A DNA stretch of 64,000 nucleotides from Apostichopus japonicus (lineage: Eukaryota; Echinodermata; Holothuroidea; Aspidochirotida; Stichopodidae), in assembly GCF_037975245.1 (NCBI RefSeq), contig NC_092575.1, positions 637,001-701,000 on the forward strand, written 5' to 3'. Made by a program: the position numbers and the translations under genes. Every line of letters begins with the position of its first letter. Position 1 is the stretch's first letter. A model generated the notes under the pieces. That model was not told where the DNA came from. It made no database searches and worked only from the letters and a program-made list of their open reading frames with translations. Below, one piece after another: positions 26,131-38,770 of the stretch.

Positions 26131-27555
26131 CATAATAAAACTATGCCCCATTGCAAAAACAAAGAACTGACAGTATATGCACTGAGTAGTTTCTATTCAT
26201 GAAATAATCAAACGTGCAAAAATATTCCTTTGCTAACGCTGCTACAATGTTGTGGATATCACGTTTGATTTGCTAACCCAAATTAGCTCACTAAAGTTGC
26301 ACCCATACAATAATAGAACGACCTGCAACTTGTTTACAATCGACATACACTGTACCACAGAGAGATGTTAATGAACAGACATTGGAATCGGCTCCAACAA
26401 TATAGGTCATTCTCACAGGCCACATTCCACACACAAAGTGTGGAAAAGTTCAAATTGCAATCTGCCAAAAAAGTAGTCCTTTTAACAGAAAATGACATCG
26501 AATTAGATGGGAAACCTGAATAACAAGTAAATATTTGGCTTGGTCAAGTCTCCCATGAGTGGAATTATTCCCAAAATGATGGAAACTTAAGATGGAAAGA
26601 CATTTTGCTGCTTGCACAAACACTCATACTGGTCATGAATACTAAAATGTTAAAACAAATTTCATGATAATTGCATATGATCTGTGGCCTACATTCCATC
26701 ATAACTGAAAACTTAAGAGGAGGCCCTGTTTTGGGCCCTCATACAACAAACTTTTTTCCTGAACAACTTTGGTTCACCACCTTCAAACTTTATATCCACA
26801 ACATTTCAGCAGATTTGGACAAATGCTACGAGGAGTCGCATATTTTATGTTTCAGAAAGTGACCTCATATGACCTTCAGATTTATAAAGTATGATTGCAA
26901 GTATGAAAATTTATCTCACAAAAACCACTCATGAAATTTAAGCTGAATCAAATGAAAAATGACGAAATGGCAGTCAATCAAACACGGTGGTGAAAATTGA
27001 CATAATTTCGGCAGAATCGCGCAATTGCTAATAATGAAATGTCAGCAGGTACTGGCAAATGCCTGGTAGGCCTAGATAGTGTAATCTTATTCTTTTATAT
27101 ATGCCTAGCCTATCAGCAGATAGGCATAATCAGTAACATCAGCCATAGACCAGTATGTAGGTAGTAATTACTATAGAATCGTAAGATTGTACAATATGTT
27201 AGCATGAATAATTAAAAAGGATCTATGCTTTGTTGAAAACTTGGTATAAATGAATAGGATATGAGTTAAAATATTTCCAAACTTGAGTATATTAAGAACT
27301 GCAACTCTTAAATGGAATACAAAAGAATGGTGGTCACATTTTCCATGTGTGTGAAAGTCTTTGTCTTTTGTGGCTAATTTCCATCAATGACACCAAAAAT
27401 TCGGTTAAACATTGTAGTTGATCCTACTGTGAAGTCTTCTTGGTTTTCTCAATCATTGAACTGTAATTGCAGTGAACCTATCAAGATTTCGTTCAAATAA
27501 TTTAACATTTTATCGCCCAGACACTTTGTTCATATCGAACAAAGTTTCCTCAAGT

Positions 27556-27625
27556 ACTTTGCTTCATACCTCCTTACCTGTCTCTTCACCATTACTGCAC
27601 ACTCTCCTGTGTTTGTTTAGTCATC
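27556..27625 (+). repeat. Dispersed repeat copy ('acctgtctcc' family), truncated
   Basis: The segment 'actttgcttcatacctcc' then 'ttacctgtctcttcacc' matches the start of the family consensus. Homology fades after about 60 bases. Confidence 0.45.
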
Positions 27626-28245
27626 TGTATGGATGCCCTTAATCACCTTCTAAACATATCCCTTCCTGGGATAGTCCTGGCTTGGTCATAAACTGGTAGT
27701 ATACAAGTAGGAATCTGGAATACTCCCCTCATTCCTCAGTCATATATTCTCAGATGTGATTTTGTGGTTGGAGATGTCATTAATGTTTATATCTTGAATG
27801 TTTTATTGCGGTACTCTGAATAAGTAACTCAGAAATGGAGTGACATATTTTACGTTTGTTGACAAGTGCAATTTTTTCCTTTTTTTCTCTTTTTGACAAC
27901 ATTATGTCACCTATTTTGCTAATAAAATACAGTATGTTTTTATTATTTGCAGTCAGCTTGCACAACAAGACAAAATGTGTCGCAAACATTTAATCTTGAA
28001 GTCACAACAATCCAATTTGTTGCAAAATTAAATATAAAACTGTCACCTCAAAATACCCCAAAAATCTGAAAAAGTTACTTTCACTGTCCATATATGCAGA
28101 GAACTCTTGTTATATTATAGCTCTGTTAAAAACATATGAGCAGAATCACTTGATTTACCATGTAATGTTGACATGCAACTACCATAACTCATATTTCTAC
28201 CACCGAATTGACGGTTTACTTTTCTATTCAAAAAAAGGCTAAAAA

Positions 28246-28650
28246 GGCTCTGCTGGTCATGACATAGTGTCCTCAACATACGACTCATGTCTACGTACAT
28301 GGTATGAGTATCTTATCAGGCCACTATTCTGATGGCTCTGCTGGTTATGACATAGTGTCCTCAACACACGACTCATGTCTACATACATGGTATGAGTATC
28401 TTATCAGGCCACTATTCTGATGGCTCTGCTGGTTATGACATAGTGTCCTCAACATACAACTCATGTCTACATATATGGTATGGGTATCTTATCAGGCCAA
28501 TATGCTGAAGGCTCTGCTGGTCATGACATAGTGTCCTCAACATACGACTCATGTCTAAGTACATGGTATGAGTATCTTATCAGGCCACTATTCTGATGGC
28601 TCTGCTGGTTATGACATAGTGTCCTCAGCATACTTCTCATGTCTGTCTTT
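28246..28650. repeat. Tandem repeat, 88-bp unit, about 4.6 copies
   Basis: Copies start at 28246, 28334, 28422, 28510 and 28598, exactly 88 bp apart, each with 'ggctctgctgg', 'atgacatagtgtcctca' and 'gtatcttatcaggcca'. The last copy is partial. Confidence 0.93.
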
Positions 28651-28899
28651 TCAATGAAGTGAACTATCCATGTTGGTTAATCAGAGAGGACTAAGTTCCT
28701 TGCCTCCTCCGTACCCCTAACAAGGTAACCCTTCCCCTCCCCACCACCCTTACCAGGTCACATTTAATGAGTATAACCAGCCTGCTGCTGTCATATACAG
28801 CTGTGCTATCATAAAGTTATCCTTTGTTTGGGTGCCATACTGTTATGGGTTATACACCTTAGCAAACAATGTGGGAGTGTGAAGTGAACAACTCCTCAC

Positions 28900-29730
28900 A
28901 ATAGTTTGAAATGAGAGCAGATCAACACAGCAAACTGCGGCCACCATGTCTGTGTGTGAGTGTGTGTTCAGCCTGCCTGCAATTAGCCAGTATATAGTGC
29001 TGTGTGCAGTCTACGTATGTTACAGTGTGACTGGGGTACTGGAATCAGTTTAACTGCAGCTTTGCCCGTGTGCAGACGTACATCATTTCTTCGTGGAGTT
29101 AGCATTCGCGGTAAAGGAGCATGTAGTGTTTGATTCTATTCTGTGGAAGTTATAAAGAAACACCAGGTGATACTATTTCTTTGGCCTAATTCAGTTATTC
29201 TTTTTGCTTTGGAATATTTGCATAATTTTACTATAAGCTTGCTCATCACCAGTTGTTATTAATAGATGTTAATTAATTGTGGGCAAACTTACGGGCATTG
29301 TTTAGAGCCCCCAAAAAAAGAACTGAAGCTATGTTTGTTATAAATGTATGGGATGTTACATAAACATGTTGTGATGTTAATATGTTCAAAATATTTATTC
29401 TTGTGATGCCAATTATTTTTGGATAGTAATGCTAGTTTTACCTGTTTTGCTCTGTAATTTCATATGGAGAACATACCGATAGGAATAAAGACCACAACAG
29501 AGCATTTTGCAAATTTCATTTTCTGGCTTTGGTAAAGAGTTGGATATATTCTCAGCAGAGAAAATGGAATTATATTTTAATATGTCTTCCAAGTAGGAAA
29601 TTATTTACTTTCAATCATTCTTGCAATCTTGGAAAGTTATTTTTGGAATATTACAGTGGCAGGCAGGTGTTTGCCATTATTGTACGGTTGAATTGGATTA
29701 CATGCTAAAACACCAATGAGAAAAATAGAG
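28900..29730 (+). promoter_or_regulatory. Candidate alternative 5' region inside the giant intron
   Basis: A near-perfect Kozak context, gccaccATG, occurs at 28940-28948 and opens a 35-codon frame ending at 29053, with a GTGAGT donor-like site ten bases after the ATG. At 29716 a second ATG (accaATGa) opens 15 bases that end exactly at a consensus donor (gtaagt at 29731) in phase 0, which would splice in frame to the exon at 50549. No TATA or other promoter element is convincing. Alternative first exons are common in genes with introns this long, but this is inference only. Confidence 0.2.
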
Positions 29731-29776
29731 GTAAGTTTCAGCTGTCCTGTAAACTGGTAGGCATAACACAAATGGT

Positions 29777-30452
29777 ATTAAGGTGCAGCTATGCAGTGTG
29801 TGTGTAAGATCTAGAAGCAGTCCTCACCAATCTTGTAGTGGGATGATCATGGGATTAAGGTACAGCAATGCATTGTGTGTGTAAGATCTAGAAGTAGTCG
29901 TCACCAAGCTTGTAGTGGGATCATGGGATTAAGGTACAGCAATGCATTGTGTGTGTAAGATCTAGAAGTAGTCGTCACCAAGCTTGTAGTGGGATCATGG
30001 GATTAAGGTACAGCTATGCAGTGTGTGTGTAAGATCTAGAAGTAGTCCTCACCAATCTTGTAGTGGGATGATCATGGGATTAAGGTACAGCAATGCAGTG
30101 TGTGTGTAAGATCTAGAAGTAGTCCTCACCAAGCTTGTAGTGAGATGATCATGGGATTAAGGTACAGCTATGCAGTGTGTGTGTAAGATCTAGAAGTAGT
30201 CCTCACCAAGCTTGTAGTGAGATGATCATGGGATTAAGGTACAGCTATGCAGTGTGTGTGTAAGATCTAGAAGTAGTCCTCACCAATCTTGTAGTGGGAT
30301 GATCATGGGATTAAGGTACAGCAATGCATTGTGTGTGTAAGATCTAGAAGTAGTCCTCACCAAGCTTGTAGTGGGATCATGGGATTAAGGTACAGCTATG
30401 CAGTGTGTGTGTAAGATCTAGAAGTAGTGCTCACCAAGCTTGTAATGGGATG
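29777..30452. repeat. Minisatellite, 73/77-bp units, about 9 copies
   Basis: The unit is 'ggattaaggtacagc', 'atgca(g/t)tgtgtgtgtaag', 'atctagaagtagtc(c/g)tcacc' and 'cttgtagtgggat'. Two length classes alternate through presence or absence of a four-base insertion giving 'gggatgatcatggg' or 'gggatcatggg'. All copies are close in sequence. Confidence 0.93.
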
Positions 30453-30780
30453 ATATGTAAGTGAGCACTAGTACCTCAACTTTGTGTAGCTTTTAAGTAC
30501 TACTGCAGTCTGCATTATGTGCAACAGCTGCATTCAGGCTGTACCCTGGCTCATTCAGGCTTCTAGCTGTGTCTACAAGGATTGTATATAAATATGATCC
30601 AGTACACACAGCTGTTCCAAGTAGATAAGCAGGCTGCTGAAATAAAAGTCTCATGTAGCTTACAGTATATATACCTGTGCAGCACAGACTAGAACACACT
30701 ACAACTAGTTTTGAAAATATGTGTTTAAAAACTAACTTACATATCACAGAGTACATCAAGTAGCAATGTACGATGTACAT

Positions 30781-30962
30781 CTCTACAACCATACATGGTG
30801 TACAAATGGGTAAACCATCTCTACAACCCTACATGGTGTACAAATGGGTAAACCATCTCTACAACCATACATGGTGCACAGCTGGGTACAATGTACATCT
30901 CTACAACCATACATGGTGCACAGGTGGATAATATGTACATCTCTACAACCAAACATGGTGCA
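30781..30962. repeat. Tandem repeat, 38/42-bp units, about 4.5 copies
   Basis: Units begin 'ctctacaaccatacatggtg' at 30781, 30819, 30857, 30899 and 30941. The first two are 38 bp and the next two 42 bp. The last unit breaks off inside 'atggtgcagacatagcac', which is also the start of the next array, so the two arrays are directly fused. Confidence 0.9.
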
Positions 30963-32275
30963 GACATAGCACAGATTACTGTAGTACAAACTTAGGCTGT
31001 CTCACCTTTCTCGTATATACCTGGCAGACATAACACAGATTACTGTAGTACTACAAACGAGGCTGTCTCACCTTTCTTGTATACACCAGGCAGACATAGC
31101 ACAGATTACTGTACCATATACAAACTTAGGCTGTCTCACCTTTCTTGTATACACCTTGCAGACATAGCACAGATTACTGTAGTACTATACAAACTTAGGC
31201 TGTCTCACCTTTCTTGTATACCTTGCAGACATAGCACAGATTACTGTAGTACTACAAACGAGGCTGTCTCACCTTTCTTGTATACACCTGGCAGACATAG
31301 CACAGATTACTGTACCATATACAAACTTAGGCTGTCTCACCTTTCTTGTATACACCTTGCAGACATAGCACAGATTACTGTAGTACAAACTTAGGCTGTC
31401 TCACCTTTCTTGTATACACCTGGCAGACACATAGCACAGATTACTGTACTATACATAAAAACTTAGGCTGTCTCACCTTTCTTGTATACACCTTGCAGAC
31501 ATAGCACAGATTACTGTAGTACAAACTTAGGCTGTCTCACCTTTCTTGTATACACCTGGCAGACATAGCACAGATTACTGTAGAACTATACAAACTTAGG
31601 CTGTCTCACCTTTCTTGTAGACACCTTGCAGACATAGCACAGATTACTGTAGTACTATACAAACTTAGGCTGTCTCACCTTTCTTGTAGACACCTGGCAG
31701 ACACATAGCACAGATTACTGTAGTACAAACTTAGGCTGTCTCACCTTTCTTGTATACACCTGGCAGACATAGCACAGATTAATGTAGAACTATACAAACT
31801 TAGGCTGTCTCACCTTTCTTGTAGACACCTTGCAGACATAGCACAGATTACTGTAGTACTATACAAACTTAGGCTGTCTCACCTTTCTTGTAGACACCTG
31901 GCAGACACATAGCACAGATTACTGTAGTACAAACTTAGGCTGTCTCACCTTTCTTGTATACACCTGGCAGACATAGCACAGATTACTGTAGAACTATACA
32001 AACTTAGGCTGTCTCACCTTTCTTGTAGACACCTTGCAGACATAGCACAGATTACTGTAGTACTATACAAACTTAGGCTGTCTCACCTTTCTTGTAGACA
32101 CCTGGCAGACACATAGCACAGATTACTGTAGTACAAACTTAGGCTGTCTCACCTTTCATGTATACACCTGGCAGACACATAGCACAGATAACTGTAGTAC
32201 AAAGTTACTGTAGGCTGTCTCACCTTTCTTGTATGCACCAGGCAGACACATACAGTAGCACAGATTACTGGATTA
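30961..32275. repeat. Minisatellite, about 68-bp unit, about 19 copies, with 204-bp higher-order blocks
   Basis: The unit is 'gcagacatagcacagattac' followed by a variable 'tgtagtactatacaaac', then 'ttaggctgtctcacctttc' and 'ttgtatacacctg'. Monomers differ by small indels (62-71 bp). In the second half a three-monomer block marked by the 'tagaactatac' variant at 31581, 31785 and 31989 repeats every 204 bp. A 105-codon open frame on the + strand is a by-product of the repeat. Confidence 0.93.
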
Positions 32276-34288
32276 TTAAGCTAAGTACTGTAAATTATAA
32301 AAGGAAAACAATTATTTGCTATCTGGTGTGTGTAGATATGTATGTGTGTTTGTAGTGCTTTAAATTTTTTTTTTTTTATCTCTCTCCTCTACGAGAATGT
32401 TTCTGTAAACTACACAATTTTAGTAACATTTTTACATCCATTCAGTGCAATGACTACTAGGTATTTGGTACATCAGTGCCATTTGTTTAAAAAAAATTGT
32501 CCATTTTTGAAAAGTAATTGTAGCTGCAGTCCATTGTTAACCTTTGATTAGAAGAAATCTATCTTAATGCCAATGTAGCACAGAGTGACATGAAATGTTA
32601 TATGTAGGCCACAGATTAACTCTACTGAGCTGTAAGATTTAAACAAAATTCTTTAAGGTAGTGTGTCTGGAAACAAAAAGCTCCCCAGGCATTTTTGTTG
32701 TTATCAGTATATGTAGGAAAAACAGTTGCCTTTCCCTTCTGCTTATATCACCCCCTGGTATTAACTTGAGTGACCTAAATTAGCTTTATACATGTATGCA
32801 AAGTGTAGACTTTGAGAAAACCAAGGTTATATAGGATCAGCTTTTGCTTGTAAATGCCAAGGGTTGGAGCTTATAGCGATTTCAGAGTAAATGGTACCTG
32901 TATTTCAGTAAGGGTTGTAAGAACTCAAGCTGAATATTAACAGGTGCTCTGAGTAATCACAACCTCTGCCATTTTTGCCTCTTTGCCAAAAATTTGCCCC
33001 ATATGATAATCAACGTTATTCATGAGCCCAACATGCGAGTTTAGGTGAAATAAAAAAAATATGATGCCCAGAGGTACTACTCCTCTGCTGCGAGTGAGTT
33101 TGTGCTGGTTATTCTTGGGACGGCCTAGGGGTAGAGTAAACCACTCTGCGTCTGTAGTGTTCGTAAGCTGGAGGGCGTAAAGGTAACAAAATTAAAGTTG
33201 TTTGAAGCAGGGAAAGAATGACATGCATGCCGCAGGGGCACTGATTCTCAAATATATGCATGGCTGCTTGATTAATTTGATACAAGTGACTGCTTATAGC
33301 CAGAGCAACATGCATGTTTGGAAAGGGAAATTAAATTCGGGGAAAAATTGACGGTCTTCCATACTTCTTGTATTTTTTTTAATTGGATTGAAAGCTTGCT
33401 CCGGGAAGTAACATAATCCTACCATTTTCACAGAGAGTTAAGCTGTTTGACAGAAACCCAATAGTGGTGACAAGTAGACAGATGTATTATGAAGTAGTCA
33501 GAAGGTTTGGGTAGCCACTGGCAGCAGTATCTATATATGCTGATGATTATACTAAGTTTGTTAAAGCTCTCTCTCTATCTAAATATTCAATAAAATACAG
33601 CAGCTGCATTGCTGCTGCGCCTGGTCCTCTTCAGGTCATGCAGCACGTCATGGTGTGTTAACAAAATGCAGAATAACGCCTCACGAAGAATTATTACAGT
33701 TACTTAACGCTGACAAGCATTTGATTTCAATGAGCACGTTGGCTGGCTGTACGCAAGCAAAAGCTAACAAGTATCTACCATATCTTGTTGCTATTCTTTA
33801 GGGGCAGAAGTTAGTCTGCAATAAATATTGCATCAGTAGGCCTGCATCTAGGGTATATATGTCTAGGAGCTCATTTAACCCCCCCCTCCCCCCCCTTTGT
33901 ATATATGGTGTGTTGCCTAGGGGATCATTTCAACCTAATTTGTATCTAGGGTGTGTGCCTGGGGTATCATTTCAATGCCCTTTGGAAACCAATTGTACCA
34001 ATAATGCCCATTAATTAAATTGGATCCAATTAAGTTAAATCCCTATTTGGTATTTTAAACAAACAATACCAACTGTTGAGATTTTTTCGTTGTCAGTACT
34101 ATTTTTGTGATTCAACATATTTTATGTTAGAGCCTGACCAGTGTCACAATGGTCCAAATATGCAAGCTTTTCAGAATTCCAACTTCTCAGTTTCAAACAC
34201 TTGTTTGTATTGATCAGTATTAAAACTGTAAACTGAAGATAATTACTTTCCATATAATAGCTAGTAGTTTGTTATATGTATCCTCTGC

Positions 34289-35050
34289 ATGGCGTATATG
34301 GTGATATATCGGCACATTTCCAACATTAATTCTGTCTGTCTCTACTGCCTGAGAATCTTTTCTGCACTACTTCTCTCTGTGTCATCAAGTGGCCTGGTAC
34401 ACTTCTCCTCCATGTCTCTGTTTACCCTCCAAAGATCTCGAGAGCTCATCTTGAAATGTCGTGATTTGGGTTCCACATTTCCATTCCTCAGCCTTTGCTG
34501 TACATTAGTTTCTCGCCGCACACCTTACAGGCTCTCCCAGAAGCAATTTCCTGCACCAAGTACATCTGGAGAGCTCTCGGTGAAGGAGTCCTTCCTTTAT
34601 TAATGCACATCCAACAAGAGCCCTCATCAGCCACTCCAGATCTCGTTGGCATTACGATGCCGGAGCTTGAATCTGCTCTTGACAGCTTGCATGTAATTGA
34701 GATTCTAATCGCAAAGCAACGAGTGCCTCATCACTCTACCTTCTTCAAGGTCCTTTCACCGTTACCAATCTACCTAAGTACCTGGCCAGAGTTTCTTGGC
34801 ATGTCCCGAGAGTTGTAAAGGGCCGAAATGATTAACTCTGCATATGAATTGAACTCAGTACTTAGAAAACTCTTCCTCTCACTCTCTTGTACTCGTCAAA
34901 CCTTTTCAAACAACTTGGCGAGGAGGCCTAGGGCACTTGAAGTGCAGAGTGTGTCGATCACCCACTAGCGTCGTCGTACATATTGATCCCAGTTCTAGTG
35001 TTTTGAAGCTAATAGCGTTCAAACAGTTGATCTTCCTCAAGTGGTGTTCC
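34289..35050. other. Balanced-composition segment, function unknown
   Basis: Compared with the AT-rich surroundings, this 760-bp stretch has near-balanced base composition and more CpG. Two overlapping + strand open frames of just over 100 codons cover 34289-34603 and 34495-34818. The second reads partly like globular protein (for example MPELESALDSLHVIEILIAK, about residues 55-74). The second frame has no ATG near its start and there is no clear splice site at its ends. It may be a pseudogene piece, a non-coding exon or a mobile-element remnant; I do not recognise it. Confidence 0.25.
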
Positions 35051-37119
35051 GATGCAAGGCAAACACATTTCTGCTGCTAGCTAATAGTGCTTTCTTTATT
35101 TAAATACTGTTGCTCTTTTCCGACTACGACGTACTTTTGTGGTCAAAGCCCTGTTGTCTGCATACAGCAATGGGCAGCTGTACCAATAATCCTCTAAATG
35201 TGGGTTTGTCAATTCTATGAATTCCAATTAAAAAAAAAAGGGAAAAAGGATGATTCCTTGGAGAAATATTAAATTTAATGAGAATCATTTTTATTGTTGC
35301 GATGCCTGCCCGGTGGCTGCTGTGACAGACGGTGACGAAGATAAGAAGGATAGCCTGGTATAATATAATCCTAGTCCTGATTATGAAATGTGCATAATAT
35401 GCAATTGTATTACGTGAAATGGGAAAAATATTAAACTAGACAGGATTTATTGATCATGTTACAGGAGGTGTATTTTATCATGTATATTCATCATGTATAG
35501 TCCTGACATCACAATAGTTGCTATGACAGTGGTCTCATGTCGCTATGCTATTAGCTAAGTGTAATTTATGGTAAGGTCAGGCCTAATATATGGGTGTCCT
35601 GGGCCCTTTGGGAGTAATTACTTTGAATCTGGTTCTAGCTGATGATTTCATTAGTTTTTAGATATGCTCATGATTATGCCCAGTAAGGGCTTTTTTAGCT
35701 GATAAGCTAATTTATCTCACATGACAGATATTTATTAGCATGCCAGTGCAAATATGGAAACCAAAAAAAAAACATGTTGTTGGCTAAATTGATAGCATTG
35801 CCTAGATTGATGACTTTGTCTGAATTGATGTTCTTTTTGTCTGATTCTGCTTTAGTTCACTCTGCATTTTTATTGTCTATAAATTTTCTGTAATCCTCTT
35901 AACTTGAACCTGTCACTGAAACAGAGTCACTTTCCTCTGAGCAATAATAATACTTTAGACAACTATGTACACTAAAAAGTCCACATCACTTTACCTCAAC
36001 CAAAAAAGTTGCAATTTTATTTTGGAATCAATCCATGAAATTGTGTCACTTTAATACAGAAGTATTATATGTGACATGTCTCTGACCTTCAAATCAATTA
36101 TGAGAACTTTCAGTGGGTGCACTCTGTTGTTTCTCTTTGTTGTCAATCCAAATGCATGACACCAAAACTATAACCTGGATTTCTGAAGTAGAGAGGTGTG
36201 ATGAATATACATATACTGTATGTATAAATGGCTTTTGTTTGTTCATCTTTCTTTCTTTGTTAAGTCAAGTCAAAGATTGATATCAAGTCATTAAAACTTG
36301 GTTTGGAGAGTCGTTGTCAAGTTGTAGTCAGGGAAATTGCTTGTTTAGTGATAATTGCCAATACTGTACCAGACTGATCAATCATAATTAACTGGAGGCC
36401 ACTGATGGAGTATACCACAGTACAGGTATAAACATATAATACCATAGTACATGACTGTTGGACTGATGTATGATGTGCTGGAAGCTTGTACACTCTGTGA
36501 CCATCATGGGATTTTCTAGCATATTTTAGGTTAGAGCAATGTAGGAATATGACATTAAACATATTCATCACTGTACAGTTTATAGGCAGCTATTACTGTG
36601 GGATTTTAAAGATGTCACCAATTATTATAAATGAAGAACAAAGCAGGAGACTGATAAAGATTTTTATATATTAGAAACCACCACTCTCTGTGAACATGAA
36701 CACAATACTTCAATGCGGGAGTAGCTGATAATAGATACATTCTGTACAGGTACATGATGCAGGGAACATCCTTCCCAGCAAATTCCATCATGTTTTTACC
36801 AAGCCTAGACAGATGAACTTGAATGTGAAGATTTATACTCCCATGGATGATGACCTCATAACCTTTGACCTGATTAGGTCAGATGGGTTTAGTTCATTTT
36901 GGTTTTAAGAGGTGTTGTGATCATGATTCCTTGGTGACTGATTCTTTGTAACACCACCAGGTAATTATGGTTTGAAGGAGATGAAGGGACTTTCATAAAT
37001 AGTCATACTGGAGCTAAGAGTGAGGATAATAATGAGTTCTAACAAACCATTCCAGAGGAATACTACTGTACACAGTCATTTGAAGTATGATCCAAAGTAG
37101 GTACTATAGGGTAGAATAG

Positions 37120-37530
37120 GTGTTTGTGAAGGGATCTTACAGAGGTGAGACCTCACCATAAAGGAGGATAGCCTGAGTGAAATATCTTACAGCCTGGGTT
37201 ATCTATTAGACATATCTCTAAAGTGCTGTAGACAAGGATGTTTGTGGAGAGATCTTACAGGAGGAGTGGGGGGGGGGGTCATCGATGAGACCTCACCATG
37301 TAGGAGGACAGGAGTGAAATATCTTACAAGCCTGGGTAATATCATTTGACATCTCCAAGTACAGTAGACAAGGATGTTTGTGAAGAGATCTTACAGGGGA
37401 GGGGGGGGGGTCATCAATGAGACCTCACCATAAAGGAGGACAGGAGTGAAATATCTTACAGCCTGGGTAATCTATTCAAGTATCTCCAAGTGCTGTAGAC
37501 AAGGATGTTTGTGGAGAGATCTTTTGACAG
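37120..37530. repeat. Tandem repeat, about 117-136-bp unit, about 3.3 copies
   Basis: Each copy has 'tgtttgtg(a/g)agagatcttacag', a G-run, 'gagacctcaccat', 'aaggaggacaggagtgaaat' and 'atcttacagcctgggtaat'. Copy lengths differ largely because of the expanding G-run (at about 37268-37279 and 37399-37410). Confidence 0.88.
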
Positions 37531-37735
37531 CTAGGGTAATCGGTTCACGTTCTATGCAAGCGATATTATCACCAAGGGTTGAAGATCATGATGCAACACT
37601 TACAGTAGGATAAGATAAGGATTGCATCATTATCAGATTAAAATCAGGATTAATTGTCAAGGGACCATAAATAATGTCAGTTTAATGAGCACTGTATAGT
37701 TTACATGCATAGCATGTGTGACCTGGGATTTATTT

Positions 37736-38359
37736 TTAAAGCAGCATTTTGCGTCCTTTTCTATGATTTTTCTCAACCTCACTGATTCCACTTTGCCATA
37801 ACGACATACATAACTAGCTAATCTATTTATATTTTACTTCAAATGGTGGCATAAAAGTCGAAAAATTTGCAACTTTCAACTTTGTTGTTCTCCAAGATAT
37901 TTTCCGTTGGGAACCCAATAAACCTCGCCCATAATATGAATATTTAAACACTACGAACGTCATTGACAGATACGTAATATAACACCACGCTTGATTTGTG
38001 TACAGTCTATATGGCAGTTGTACCAGGGAGTTGCATAACAACTCCCTGGTACAACCAACGCGAAGTCTTGAATCTATTTTTAGCAACGGCTCATAACTAA
38101 ACCTGCATCTCTGATTGGTTGAATTCAAACTAGTGGGTTTGGCCGAATTGTAAACGATTAATTTTAACTGTGAAATTTGTCGAGGACACTCTTCTCATTT
38201 ATCGACATAAATCGTTAATTACTTGCTAATTAACGCTCTTGGCAGGGTGAAACTTGGATGGTATCTTAGATTGCTGTTTTATGATTGATACATGTAAAAA
38301 AATCGATGCACATGTTAAAAAAGTGGAAAAAAGCGACCCAACGCAAAATGCTGCTTTAA
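37736..38359. mobile_element. TTAA-flanked MITE, 624 bp
   Basis: Terminal inverted repeats AGCAGCATTTTGCGT (37740-37754) and its exact complement (38341-38355) are each bordered by TTAA (37736-37739 and 38356-38359). This matches a target-site duplication of the kind made by piggyBac-like and some other TTAA-specific transposases. The inner sequence is non-coding, although a 101-codon minus-strand frame crosses it by chance. It contains a perfect short hairpin. A non-autonomous DNA transposon is the best reading; the superfamily is inferred from the TTAA sites only. Confidence 0.8.
38017..38055. other. Perfect 17-bp hairpin inside the MITE
   Basis: Bases 38017-38033 (gttgtaccagggagttg) are exactly complementary to 38039-38055, leaving a five-base loop, cataa. 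It sits near the middle of the 624-bp MITE. It is shorter than a typical microRNA precursor. Confidence 0.9.
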
Positions 38360-38770
38360 CAAGAACCTTGAAAGTGAGTGTTTGGTTGACTTTTCTTGCT
38401 TAGCTACAGGGATTGAAGCTGACACTGTCCTTCAGTTTTGGAGGGCTTGGTTGGCCTTCACACTGGGACTGTTTTCAGCTATGGAAGGTCCCCTGCTTTG
38501 CTTCCCGTGTATCTCTGCATTCTTGAAGTGACATAACCTCTTAAATTTAGATCACCATCTCCCCAGCAGTGCAAGACTACAGTATACAGTATATTAATCT
38601 AGGCAACGTCAAAGTAAAATACATAGTGCATTGGTTGAGGAAGTTTCATGCTATCTCTGTACTTATGTACTACAGACATGACAAGTCTGATCATACTATT
38701 ACAGACAATCTTTATGTACATCTGTGTTATAGTGTGGAACTGCTCTGTCTCTCTTTACATATCTATAGTC

